Source of the DNA: Planctomycetota bacterium
GTDB taxonomy: Bacteria; Planctomycetota; Planctomycetia; Isosphaerales; Isosphaeraceae
Reading direction: 5' to 3'
Length of the DNA: 50,071 bases
Assembly (NCBI GenBank): GCA_028291545.1
Contig: JAQGHR010000063.1
Coordinates: 1-50,071, forward strand
Positions 34,650 to 42,397 of this stretch are shown in pieces. The notes beneath the pieces were generated by a model. The model was not told the origin of the DNA, ran no database searches, and was given only the letters and a program-made list of their open reading frames with translations. The translations under genes and the position numbers were made by a program. Numbering within the stretch: position 1 is the stretch's first letter; each line of letters starts with the position of its first letter.

Positions 34650-36020
34650 GTGCAAAAGCTCTATACGATCCTGTTCAAAGTCCCCGAGCTGCAGCGCAAG
34701 ATCCTGATGACGGCCATGTTCCTGGCCATCTACCGGATCGGATTCTATATCCCGCTGCCGATCGTCGACCAGGCGAAGCTGCGGACCTGGCAGGAGGGGC
34801 TGAACTCCACCGCGGGCGGCCGGATCTTCGGCACCGTCGCCATGTTCGGCGGCACCCAGATCGGCATGAGCACGATCTTCGGCCTGGGCATCATGCCCTA
34901 TATTTCCGCGTCGATCATCTTCCAGCTCCTCGGCTCCGTCGTCCCCTCCCTGGAAGCCATGATGAAGGAGGGGGAGAGCGGCCGGAAGAAGATCAACGAA
35001 TACACGCGCTACGCCACCGTGCTTTTGTGCGCGGGGCAAAGCGCGATGTGGGTGAACTACATGATGTCGTCGATGGACGTGGTGCTGCCACAATACCGAA
35101 GTCTCTGGTATGGCATCATCAGCGTCCTGATCATGACCGCCGGCACGATCTTCCTGATGTGGATCGGCGAGCAGATCGACGAGTACGGGATCGGTAACGG
35201 GATCAGTCTCCTGATCATGGCGGGCATCCTCGCCAAGATGCCGCAGGCGCTCTGGTCGCTCGTGAAGGACGCCACCCCCAAGCTGACCGACGAGAACGGC
35301 AAGTTCGGGGTCGTGACACTCGCCCTTCTCGCGGCCCTGTTCGTCGCGGTCGTCGTGGGCGTGATTGCGATCACCGAGAGCCAGAGGCGCATCCCCACGC
35401 AGTCGGCCAAGCACGTCCGGGGCCGCCGGGTCTACGGGGGGACGCGGCAATATCTGCCGCTGAAGGTCAACCAGGCGGGCGTGATGCCGATCATCTTCGC
35501 CTCCAGCCTGCTGATGTTCCCGTACATCATCCTCAAGGGCCTGTCCAGCATGACGGTCGGCTGGCGAAGCTCGACGGGATTTACCCGGTTCGTGGCGTCG
35601 GTGTTCCAGAACGGCGAGTCGGCGTTCCAGTCGCACGGCTACGTCTACACGCTCTTCTACATCATCATGATCTACTTCTTCTGCTACTTCTGGACGGCCA
35701 TCACCTTCAACCCGAAGGACATGTCCGAGAACCTGAAGGATTACGGCAGCTTCATCCCCGGGTATCGGCCCGGCCGCCGCACGGCCGACTACCTGGAGAA
35801 GGTCATGATGCGGATCACGTTCGTGGGCGCGGCGTTCCTGAGCCTGGTCGCCGTCATCCCCTCGATCGTGCAGAGCCAGTTCCACGTCGAATTCGCGGTG
35901 GCGTCGTTCCTCGGTGGCACCGGGCTGCTGATCGTGGTGAGCGTCTGCCTCGATCTTGTTCAGAAGATCGACAGCCATCTGATCATGCGGAACTATAGCG
36001 GCCTGATGAGCAAGCGTTGA
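34650..36020 (+). CDS. secY: Protein translocase channel subunit SecY
   Basis: A 456-residue ten-helix channel of the Sec translocon. The GTG at 34650 (QKLYTILFKVPELQRKILMT) matches the family start and has GGAG 9 nt upstream; an ATG at 34596 lies inside a repeat. The GLGIMPYISASIIFQLL helix, the GIGNGISLLIMAGI segment and PLKVNQAGVMPIIFASSLL are conserved. adk, which usually follows, is absent; map comes next after 18 bp. Confidence 0.97.
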   Translation: MQKLYTILFKVPELQRKILMTAMFLAIYRIGFYIPLPIVDQAKLRTWQEGLNSTAGGRIFGTVAMFGGTQIGMSTIFGLGIMPYISASIIFQLLGSVVPSLEAMMKEGESGRKKINEYTRYATVLLCAGQSAMWVNYMMSSMDVVLPQYRSLWYGIISVLIMTAGTIFLMWIGEQIDEYGIGNGISLLIMAGILAKMPQALWSLVKDATPKLTDENGKFGVVTLALLAALFVAVVVGVIAITESQRRIPTQSAKHVRGRRVYGGTRQYLPLKVNQAGVMPIIFASSLLMFPYIILKGLSSMTVGWRSSTGFTRFVASVFQNGESAFQSHGYVYTLFYIIMIYFFCYFWTAITFNPKDMSENLKDYGSFIPGYRPGRRTADYLEKVMMRITFVGAAFLSLVAVIPSIVQSQFHVEFAVASFLGGTGLLIVVSVCLDLVQKIDSHLIMRNYSGLMSKR

Positions 36021-36038
36021 GTGATTTTCGAGGGGTCC

Positions 36039-36848
36039 ATGCTGCGTCGTAACGAGCCGCCACGCGTGATCAAGCTAAAGAGTCCTCGTGAGATCAATCT
36101 CATGCGCGACGCGGGCCGGCTCGTGGCCCAGGCGCTCGACCGGGTGACGCAGCTCGCCGTGCCCGGCGCCACGACCGCCGAGCTCGACGCCGCCGTGGCC
36201 GAGATCTTCCGCGAGCAGGGCGCGACCCCGCTGTTCCTGGGCGTGCCCAGCACCGTGAAGGGCAAGCCCCCGTTCCCCGCCGTGATCTGCGCCAGCGTCA
36301 ATCAACAGGTGGTCCACGGCATCCCGAACCGCAAGCCCCTGAAGGAAGGCGACGTCCTGTCCATCGACACCGGCTGCCGCCTCAACGGCTGGTGCGGCGA
36401 CGCGGCGGTGACCCTGGGGATCGGCACGGTCTCGCCCGAGGCCAGCAAGCTCCTGGAAGTCACCCAGCAGACGCTCGACCTCGCCATCCGCGCCATGGGC
36501 CGGGCCCGGTACTGGTCGGAAGTGGCGAGCCTGATGGAGAAGTTCGTCAAGAGCCAGGGGATGTACGTCGTCGAGAAATTCGTCGGCCACGGGATCGGTC
36601 AGACCATGCACGAAGAACCGCAGGTCCCGAACTTCGTGAGCAAGGAACTCCGCAAGAAGGATATCCGCCTGGAGCCGGGCGTCGTCCTGGCCGTCGAGCC
36701 GATGGTGGCCCTGGGCACGAAGGACGTGAAGACGCTGGACGACGGCTGGACCGTCGAGACCAAGGACCGTCGTGCCTCGGCGCACTTCGAGCACACCATC
36801 GCCATGACCCCGGACGGTCCGCGCGTGCTAACTTACCTGAACGATTGA
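36039..36848 (+). CDS. map: Type I methionine aminopeptidase
   Basis: A 269-residue enzyme that removes N-terminal methionine. Metal ligands are in the DIDTG-like LSIDTGCRLNGWCGDAAVT block (two Asp), in FVGHGIGQTMHEEPQVPN (His), and in the EPMVALG and FEHTIAMT segments (Glu). The ATG at 36039 is used; a GTG at 36021 directly after the secY stop is possible. CGAGGGG lies close upstream. Confidence 0.95.
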   Translation: MLRRNEPPRVIKLKSPREINLMRDAGRLVAQALDRVTQLAVPGATTAELDAAVAEIFREQGATPLFLGVPSTVKGKPPFPAVICASVNQQVVHGIPNRKPLKEGDVLSIDTGCRLNGWCGDAAVTLGIGTVSPEASKLLEVTQQTLDLAIRAMGRARYWSEVASLMEKFVKSQGMYVVEKFVGHGIGQTMHEEPQVPNFVSKELRKKDIRLEPGVVLAVEPMVALGTKDVKTLDDGWTVETKDRRASAHFEHTIAMTPDGPRVLTYLND

Positions 36849-36885
36849 TTCAAGCAGGGAATCGGGAAAAAGGGTCGGTACGGCC

Positions 36886-36914
36886 TTGCATGAGGCGTGC
36901 CAGTTCGCTAGGAT
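36886..36914 (+). promoter_or_regulatory. Candidate internal promoter before rpmJ-rpsM
   Basis: TTGCAT (36886-36891) and TAGGAT (36909-36914) are separated by exactly 17 nt in the 165-bp gap after map. A hairpin with 8-bp arms CTTCCGCG/CGCGGAAG (36966-36973, 36988-36995) follows in the presumed leader. Confidence 0.5.
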
Positions 36915-37013
36915 GGTCGGAATTCGCCCCTGGACGCCAGGGCCTCCCGGCCGCGTCGATGGGCGCTTCCGCGTGTTCCTCGCGGATCGCGGAAGGACTT
37001 GAGAGAGGTTGCG

Positions 37014-37130
37014 ATGAAAGTTCGAGCCAGCGTGAAGCGGATTTGCGAGCACTGCAAGATCGTCAAGCGGAGGCGTAAACTTTACGTCATCTGCTCGGCC
37101 AACCCCAAGCACAAGCAGCGGCAGGGCTGA
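37014..37130 (+). CDS. rpmJ: 50S ribosomal protein L36
   Basis: A 38-residue zinc-binding protein ([20 protein letters not shown] at its start). Zinc ligands are C11, C14, C27 and H33, so it is the C+ form. GAGAGAGG lies upstream. infA, which often precedes rpmJ, is not present. Confidence 0.96.
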   Translation: MKVRASVKRICEHCKIVKRRRKLYVICSANPKHKQRQG

Positions 37131-37201
37131 GGTCGCATTCCGCTTCGCGCCTGGCGGCGCGGGACGGGACGGCCCCCCCTCTTGCACGGAGATCGGGACG
37201 G

Positions 37202-37585
37202 ATGCCTCGTATTCTGGGTGTGGATATTCCCAACGACAAGCGCGCGGAAATCTCGCTGCGCTACATCTACGGGATCGGGCCGTTCCTGGCCAAGCAGCTC
37301 TGCGAGCGCTCGGGTATTGACCCCAGCACGCGGGCCCGCGACCTGACCGAAGACGAAGTGGCGAAGCTCACCGGCCTGCTCGACAACGAGTATACCGTCG
37401 AGGGCCAGCTCCGCCGCCAGGTCCAGCAAAATATCGCCCGCCTTCGTGACATCGGCTGCTACCGCGGCATGCGTCATCGTAAGGGCCTCCCCGTCCACGG
37501 CCAGCGCACCCGTACCAACGCCCGGACCCGCAAGGGGCCGAGGAAGACGGTCGCCGGCAAGAAGGGCGTCAAGGAGATGCGGTAA
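37202..37585 (+). CDS. rpsM: 30S ribosomal protein S13
   Basis: A 127-residue head protein forming intersubunit bridges. It starts [20 protein letters not shown]. The [20 protein letters not shown] segment and the basic [20 protein letters not shown] tail are diagnostic. Confidence 0.97.
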   Translation: MPRILGVDIPNDKRAEISLRYIYGIGPFLAKQLCERSGIDPSTRARDLTEDEVAKLTGLLDNEYTVEGQLRRQVQQNIARLRDIGCYRGMRHRKGLPVHGQRTRTNARTRKGPRKTVAGKKGVKEMR

Positions 37586-37727
37586 TCGCGATACGGGATT
37601 CGTGATCGGCCTTCGAGATCCGCCAGTGGGCGCTCGGGGTGTCTTCCACGGATCTCGCATCGGTTTCCGCGAGTCGAATCATACCGATTGGATCGCTAGG
37701 AACTCTTAAGTCTGGAGCGACGGACCC

Positions 37728-38108
37728 GTGGCCAAGGCCAAGAAACGTAAGACGCGGCGCAACGTGAGCCGGGCGGTCGTCCATATCAAGGCGACGTTCA
37801 ACAACACGACCGTGACGATCACCGACCCGAACGGCGACGCGCTGTGCTGGGCCTCGAGCGGGACCGTCGGGTTCAAGGGCAGCCGCAAGAGCACGCCGTT
37901 CGCCGCCCAGCGCGCGGCGGAGACCGCGGCCTCGGCCGCGACGAAGTTCGGCGTCAAAGAGGTCGAGGTCAAGGTCAAGGGCCCCGGCTCGGGCCGCGAG
38001 AGCGCCATCACCGCGCTGCAGGCCTCCGGCCTCTCGATCAAGGCCATCGAAGATGTCACACCCCTGCCGCATAACGGCTGCCGCCCGCCCAAGAAGCGGC
38101 GGGTCTAA
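37728..38108 (+). CDS. rpsK: 30S ribosomal protein S11
   Basis: A 126-residue platform protein starting at GTG 37728 with GGAG upstream. [20 protein letters not shown], the [18 protein letters not shown] segment and [17 protein letters not shown] are diagnostic. Confidence 0.97.
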   Translation: MAKAKKRKTRRNVSRAVVHIKATFNNTTVTITDPNGDALCWASSGTVGFKGSRKSTPFAAQRAAETAASAATKFGVKEVEVKVKGPGSGRESAITALQASGLSIKAIEDVTPLPHNGCRPPKKRRV

Positions 38109-38113
38109 CAGGA

Positions 38114-38211
38114 AGTTCGCAGTTCGCGGCTCGCGGGTCGCAGCCGGGATCGTCCCGGGCTGCCGCTCACGAGCGTGACCACTGCGAACTGCGAACCGCG
38201 AACTGCGAACT
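38114..38211. repeat. CTGCGAA-family inverted repeat between rpsK and rpsD
   Basis: The left arm 38114-38143 pairs with the right arm 38182-38211 at 27 of 30 positions, around a 38-nt loop. The loop itself has a small GC hairpin. The right arm nearly equals that of the rpsH-rplF element. Confidence 0.88.
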
Positions 38212-38231
38212 ATTCGAGCGAAGCGAGAACC

Positions 38232-38861
38232 ATGGGACGCCACACGGGACCGGTCTGCCGACTCTGCCGTCGCGAAGGCCTGAAGTTGTTCTTGAAGGGG
38301 ACTCGCTGTGATTCCCCGAAGTGCGCCGTCGAGCGCCGCGAGGGCGTGCCGGGCATGCACCAGTTCCGCCGGAGCAAGCCGAGCGAGTACTCGGTCCGCC
38401 TCCGCGAGAAGCAGAAGGTCAAGCGGTTCTACGGCGTCTTCGAACGGCAGTTCCGCAAGTATTTCGACCTGGCCGGCCGCCGCCCCGGCAACACGGGCGA
38501 CGCACTCATGTCCTTGCTCGAGCGCCGTCTCGACAACGTCGTGACCCGCCTCGGGTTCGCCACCAGCCGCCCCCAGGCCCGGCAGATCGTCACCCACGGC
38601 CATATCACCGTCAACGGCCGCAAGCTGGATATCCCCAGCTACCTGGTCCGCCCCGGCGACGTCGTGGCGATCAAGGACCGCGAGCACTCCAAGAAGCTCG
38701 CCTCCAACGCCCTCCAGCAGGAGGGCATGCCGCCCGTCCCCGACTGGCTGGACCGCACCAATACCGACCCGGCCGAAGGCCGCGTCTCCCGCCTGCCGGC
38801 CCAGCAGGACATCTCGCTGCCGGTCACACCGCAACTCATCGTGGAATTGTTGAGCCGCTAA
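38232..38861 (+). CDS. rpsD: 30S ribosomal protein S4, zinc type
   Basis: A 209-residue primary 16S-binding protein. [20 protein letters not shown] sets the start at 38232. Cysteines at CRLC and in the CDSPKC segment form the zinc site of the C+ type. The S4 RNA-binding domain ([20 protein letters not shown], then [20 protein letters not shown]) is intact. Confidence 0.97.
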   Translation: MGRHTGPVCRLCRREGLKLFLKGTRCDSPKCAVERREGVPGMHQFRRSKPSEYSVRLREKQKVKRFYGVFERQFRKYFDLAGRRPGNTGDALMSLLERRLDNVVTRLGFATSRPQARQIVTHGHITVNGRKLDIPSYLVRPGDVVAIKDREHSKKLASNALQQEGMPPVPDWLDRTNTDPAEGRVSRLPAQQDISLPVTPQLIVELLSR

Positions 38862-38873
38862 CAGGATGGTTGG

Positions 38874-38925
38874 CCGTGCTCTCGTCGGGTCCGCAATCGC
38901 AATAGCGGACCCGACGAGAGCACGG
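38874..38925. repeat. 21-bp perfect hairpin between rpsD and rpoA
   Basis: Bases 38874-38894 and 38905-38925 are exact complements around a 10-nt loop (AATCGCAATA). The arm contains GTCGGGTCCGC, shared with 16219-16279 and 49101-49111. It lies 12 bp after the rpsD stop and 21 bp before rpoA. Confidence 0.92.
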
Positions 38926-38946
38926 ACGACTTTTGGGAGTACAGAG

Positions 38947-39942
38947 ATGCGCATCCGTTGGCGTGGCCTGGAATTGCCCAGCCGGGTCGTCTGCGTCAAA
39001 GAGAAGCTGTCCGACACCTATGGTGAATTCCACGTCGAGCCGTTCGAGCGTGGGTTCGGCCATACGGTCGGCAACAGCCTGAGGCGCATCCTCCTGTCCA
39101 GCCTGGAGGGGAGCGCCGTCACCCGGATCAAGATTCAGGGCGTCCAGCACGAGTTCTCCACCATCCCCGGGATGGTCGAAGATATCACCGACCTGGTCCT
39201 GAATCTCAAGCTCCTGGTCGTCAAGAACTACTCGGAGCAGTCCAAGACGATCCGCATCGAGCGAGACCGCCGCGGCGTGGTCACGGCCGCCGACATCCTC
39301 CACGATGACTCGGTCGAGATCTACAATCCCGAGCACATCCTCTGCACGCTCACCGACGACGTCCCGTTCGCCGTCGAGATGACCGTCGAGAATGGCCGGG
39401 GCTACCGCACGGCCGCCGAAGGGCACACCGACGAGCTGGAGATCGGCGCGATCCCCATCGACGCCATCTTCACCCCCGTCCAGCGGGTCGAGTACCTGGT
39501 CGAGAGCACCCGCGTCGGCCAGCGGACCAACTACGACAAGCTCGTGATGAAGATCTGGACCACCGGCGTCATCGGGCCCGAGATGGCCCTGGTGGAGGCC
39601 GCCAAGATCCTCCGCAAGCACCTCAATCCGTTCGTCCAGTATTACGAGCCCGGCCCCGGTCAGCCGACCGACGGCAACATCGGCGATGGCCACCGCGACA
39701 TGCCGGTCGACGCCGAGCTCGAGCGCAAGCTCAACATGAGCCTCGCCGAGCTGGAACTCTCCGTCCGGGCCACCAATTGCCTGGAGACCGAGAGCATCAA
39801 CACCGTCCGCGATCTGGTCTCTCGCTCCGAGAATCAGCTCCTCACGGTCCGCAACTTCGGCGAGACGACCCTCAAGGAAGTCAAGCAGAAGCTCCAGGAA
39901 ATCGGCCTCGACCTCGGGATGAACGTCCCCGCCCGCGCCTGA
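38947..39942 (+). CDS. rpoA: RNA polymerase alpha subunit
   Basis: A 331-residue subunit with both domains. The N-terminal assembly domain has FEPLERG-like [20 protein letters not shown] and [15 protein letters not shown]. The C-terminal DNA-binding domain (about 258-331) keeps the [10 protein letters not shown] segment with the DNA- and CRP-contacting arginine, followed by [13 protein letters not shown] [15 protein letters not shown]. Confidence 0.98.
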   Translation: MRIRWRGLELPSRVVCVKEKLSDTYGEFHVEPFERGFGHTVGNSLRRILLSSLEGSAVTRIKIQGVQHEFSTIPGMVEDITDLVLNLKLLVVKNYSEQSKTIRIERDRRGVVTAADILHDDSVEIYNPEHILCTLTDDVPFAVEMTVENGRGYRTAAEGHTDELEIGAIPIDAIFTPVQRVEYLVESTRVGQRTNYDKLVMKIWTTGVIGPEMALVEAAKILRKHLNPFVQYYEPGPGQPTDGNIGDGHRDMPVDAELERKLNMSLAELELSVRATNCLETESINTVRDLVSRSENQLLTVRNFGETTLKEVKQKLQEIGLDLGMNVPARA

Positions 39943-39946
39943 TTTT

Positions 39947-40000
39947 GTCGGGTGGGTGACCCCCACCTCGCCATCGATCGGTGGGTTGCACCCACCCTAC
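39947..40000. repeat. GTAGGGTGGGT-type inverted repeat between rpoA and rplQ
   Basis: GTCGGGTGGGTGACCCCCAC (39947-39966) pairs with TGGGTTGCACCCACCCTAC (39982-40000) with about three mismatches. Each arm is itself partly self-complementary. Confidence 0.7.
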
Positions 40001-40017
40001 GAAATAGGATTGAAGAG

Positions 40018-40449
40018 ATGCGCCACCGCAATGCAGGCCGGAAATTCGGACGGACCCCGTCCCACCGCAAGATGCTCCTGCGCAACCTCGCCACCGCGCT
40101 CCTGGAACACGGCAAGATCACGACGACCCTGGCCAAGGCCAAGGAAATCCAGGGCTATACCGAGAAGCTGATCACCCTGGCTCGCGTCGGGCCCACCGGC
40201 GGGCCGAACGGCACGTTCCCGCTCAACAACTTCCGCCGCTGCCTGGCCGTCCTCACCAAGAAGGACGTCTGTTACAAGTTGTTCCACGAGATCGGCCCCC
40301 GCTACGCCACCCGCAGCGGCGGCTATACCCGCATCTTCAAGCTCGCCAAGGTCCGCCAGGGTGATGCCGCCCAGATGGCCGTCATCTCCCTGCTGGGCGC
40401 GGAGGAGCAGGTCAAGTCGCCCGTCCGCCCGGCCCTGGCCACGGCGTAA
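40018..40449 (+). CDS. rplQ: 50S ribosomal protein L17
   Basis: A 143-residue protein and the last of the ribosomal block. MRHRNAGRKFGRTPSHRKML, the LEHGKITTTLAKAKE segment and GGYTRIFKLAKVRQGDAAQM are diagnostic. It is followed by a 38-bp-arm inverted repeat. Confidence 0.97.
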   Translation: MRHRNAGRKFGRTPSHRKMLLRNLATALLEHGKITTTLAKAKEIQGYTEKLITLARVGPTGGPNGTFPLNNFRRCLAVLTKKDVCYKLFHEIGPRYATRSGGYTRIFKLAKVRQGDAAQMAVISLLGAEEQVKSPVRPALATA

Positions 40450-40455
40450 GAAACC

Positions 40456-40567
40456 GGGTTTTACCGCCGAGAACGCCGGGATCGCGGAGAGGGTACGAGA
40501 GCATGAGAAATTCTCATTCGCTTTCTTTTCCCTCTCCGCGATCCCGGCGTTCTCGGCGGTAAAACCC
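40456..40567. repeat. Inverted repeat with perfect 38-bp arms after rplQ
   Basis: Bases 40456-40493 and 40530-40567 are exact complements. The arm begins GGGTTTTACCGCCGAGAACG. The 36-nt centre has a smaller palindrome (GAGAAATTCTC). It could end the ribosomal transcript, but it is far longer than a normal terminator. Confidence 0.92.
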
Positions 40568-40584
40568 TCCTGGATGTGTTGAAC

Positions 40585-41013
40585 ATGAACACCGGCGCTG
40601 ACAGCCTCTTCTCAAAGATCGCTCGCGGCGAGATCCCCTGCGCCCGCGTCCTCGAGACCGATCGGGCGCTCGCCTTCCTCGATATCAACCCCGTCAATCC
40701 CGGCCATGTGCTCCTGATCCCCAAGGAGCCGTATGCCACCGTCGCCGATTTGCCGGATGACCTCGCGGCGCATCTCGGCTCGCTGCTGCCTCGCCTCTGT
40801 CGCGCCGTCAAGGCCGTGACCGGTGCCGACGGTCTGAACGTGATCGCCAATAATGGACCGGTCGCCGGCCAGACGATTTTTCACGTCCACTGGCATATCA
40901 TCCCCCGGTTCCAGGACGACGCCGTCCACTGGCCCTGGCCTCATTCGCCCTATGCGGAAGGTGCTTTGCAGGCGATGCAGGCGCGGATCGCCGAGGCGGC
41001 GGCCACCTCCTGA
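40585..41013 (+). CDS. HIT-family protein
   Basis: A 142-residue histidine-triad nucleotide-binding protein. The FSKIARGEIPCARVLE N-terminus and the catalytic HVHWHIIPRF triad (H-x-H-x-H near 95-99) are present. Members hydrolyse nucleoside phosphoramidates or dinucleotides. The ATG at 40585 is chosen; a GTG three codons earlier is possible. The upstream repeat ends 17 bp before. Confidence 0.93.
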   Translation: MNTGADSLFSKIARGEIPCARVLETDRALAFLDINPVNPGHVLLIPKEPYATVADLPDDLAAHLGSLLPRLCRAVKAVTGADGLNVIANNGPVAGQTIFHVHWHIIPRFQDDAVHWPWPHSPYAEGALQAMQARIAEAAATS

Positions 41014-41099
41014 AAATTCGCTCCTCTTGCGCTTGCGTTCCCTTGTGACGTTCAGTACACTCCTGAACGCACGATCGGATCGGCAGCACGGAGGGCGGG

Positions 41100-41318
41100 A
41101 TGATGGTGATTCTCTCTCGCGGATCGGGGCGATCGAGGGTCGGCGTAGAGCAAGGGACGACCTCGATTCGCGAGGTCTGTCTGCTCGGCCCCCCGGCTCG
41201 CCAGGGGGACGTGGGTCCGGGCGATGCGCTGTCCTGGGCGGGGCGAATCTATCACGTCGTGGCGACCGATCGCGGCGATGCCCTGCATGTTCGCCCGGCC
41301 GGATTCGAACCGCGATAA
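41100..41318 (+). CDS. Small hypothetical protein
   Basis: A 72-residue frame with two adjacent ATG codons and GAGGGCGGG immediately upstream. The sequence has a beta-like DALSWAGRIYHVVATDRGDA segment. The C-terminal codons coincide with a tRNA-like T-loop sequence read on the other strand. It lies 34 bp upstream of the SWIM gene and may be co-transcribed. No family recognised. Confidence 0.5.
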   Translation: MMVILSRGSGRSRVGVEQGTTSIREVCLLGPPARQGDVGPGDALSWAGRIYHVVATDRGDALHVRPAGFEPR

Positions 41319-41352
41319 CCTTGTGACGAGGCTTTCAGCCAAGGATACGGCG

Positions 41353-41913
41353 ATGCCCGCACCCTCGCGCCGTTCGCCCCCGGTCCCGATTCGCGACCGC
41401 GACCCGTCCGACCCGGCGTTCAAGTCGGTCGAGCTGGCCCAGCGTGGGCGGATGATCCTCGACGTGGCGGCCGCCGACCTGGAGATGGCCGAGGAGCACC
41501 TCGGCCCGTTCCACGAGACGACCTGGCATTTCCGCAACGCCCTGGCCGAGGCCCGCCGCTCCTGGGATCGCCTCCGCGCCGAGTTCGGCTCGGCCGCGCT
41601 CGATGCCGCCCTCGCCGAGCCTCCGCTGGCCATTCTGACGATCGGTGAGGACGTCGATCCTCCCCGGGCGATCTTCCTGAGCATTGGCGGCAAGACGTAT
41701 CGCGTCGAGCGAATTGCCGGGACGGACCTGGCCCCTGCCCTCTGGCGACTCACCCGTCTCCCGCTCTCCGAAGACGGACCGTACTACGTCGCCCGCCTCC
41801 GCGACGGCACGTATCGATGCGACTGCGCCGAGTGGACGTATCAGGTCGCCCAGATCGACCATGCCCCGCCCTGCAAGCACGTAACCGGTTTGCTGGCGAT
41901 GGGATGGATCTAG
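41353..41913 (+). CDS. SWIM zinc-finger protein
   Basis: A 186-residue protein. The C-terminus carries the SWIM pattern C-x-C-xn-C-x-H in CDCAEWTYQVAQIDHAPPCK followed by H (about 156-176), a zinc-binding domain proposed to bind DNA or protein. The N-terminal half is helical and charged. The ATG at 41353 has AAGGAT upstream. It lies between a small gene and a long inverted repeat, upstream of the reverse transcriptase; a link to the latter is unproven. Confidence 0.75.
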   Translation: MPAPSRRSPPVPIRDRDPSDPAFKSVELAQRGRMILDVAAADLEMAEEHLGPFHETTWHFRNALAEARRSWDRLRAEFGSAALDAALAEPPLAILTIGEDVDPPRAIFLSIGGKTYRVERIAGTDLAPALWRLTRLPLSEDGPYYVARLRDGTYRCDCAEWTYQVAQIDHAPPCKHVTGLLAMGWI

Positions 41914-41922
41914 GTGAGGGAA

Positions 41923-42136
41923 GGAATCGAAGAGTTTCACGCAGAGGCGGGGAGGCGCAGAGGAGAAGAAAGGCAATGGGGTTCGGAGCCGATGGTCACG
42001 GCTTCGGGGTCTCAAAGAGTTCTCTTGAAGTGCGCCGTCACCCTAGCCTTTCGTTTCTTGCTTTGCCGCTCTTGTTCTCCACAGCTTCTCTTAATTCTCT
42101 GCGCCTCCCCGCCTCTGCGTGAAACTCTTCGATTCC
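41923..42136. repeat. Inverted repeat with perfect 40-bp arms, GAAGAGTTTCACGCAGAG family
   Basis: Bases 41923-41962 and 42097-42136 are exact complements. The inner segments also pair in part (GAGAAG/CTTCTC). The outer 24 bases of the arm (ATCGAAGAGTTTCACGCAGA and on) are the same as in the element at 48868-49085, except for one base near the inner edge. The total length is 214 bp, starting 10 bp after the SWIM stop. Confidence 0.93.
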
Positions 42137-42227
42137 GACTTTGCAATTCTCCTTCGAGGTTGGTACAGAGTTCCTGACAGCGGCGGCGAGGTCCAAGAGG
42201 GTGGTCGGGCCGTCTCGCGATGGTCAT

Positions 42228-42331
42228 CCACCTCTCCGGGGTTACCCCGGGGGAGCCTGTAAACTGACCCAGATCATGCGTGAGTTCACCTACGCTTCAC
42301 GTAGAACAACTCACGCCGAACCAGACTGGTT
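42228..42331 (+). ncRNA. Candidate structured RNA upstream of a retron-type RT
   Basis: Three hairpins follow each other. The first is CTCTCCGGGG-TTA-CCCCGGGGGAG at 42232-42255, allowing GU pairs or a bulge. The second is GCGTGAGTT (42278-42286) with AACTCACGC (42308-42316), enclosing CTACG/CGTAG and a CTTCA loop. The third is AACCA-GAC-TGGTT at 42319-42331. Retron msr-msd RNAs lie directly upstream of their RT, so this is a candidate. I could not define a1/a2 ends, a branching G or an msd stem with confidence. Confidence 0.35.
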
Positions 42332-42397
42332 GGAGCGCCGCCGCTGTCATCGTCCTCCTCGCCGAAACAGGTCGCACGGACGCTCGCGGAGGCCTTC

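Larger units (their letters stand above)
41914..42397. other. 484-bp region before the reverse transcriptase
   Basis: This gap is almost entirely structured. It holds a long inverted repeat (41923-42136) followed by three consecutive hairpins (42232-42331), each described separately. No gene is seen in it. Confidence 0.7.

Noticed and set aside
41284..41360. A complete tRNA gene on the minus strand
   Set aside because: The T-stem, anticodon loop (no U33) and D-arm do not form acceptably.
41923..42136. The 40-bp-arm inverted repeat taken as the retron msd stem
   Set aside because: Its outer arms recur at 48868-49085 far from any RT, so it is better explained as a dispersed repeat.
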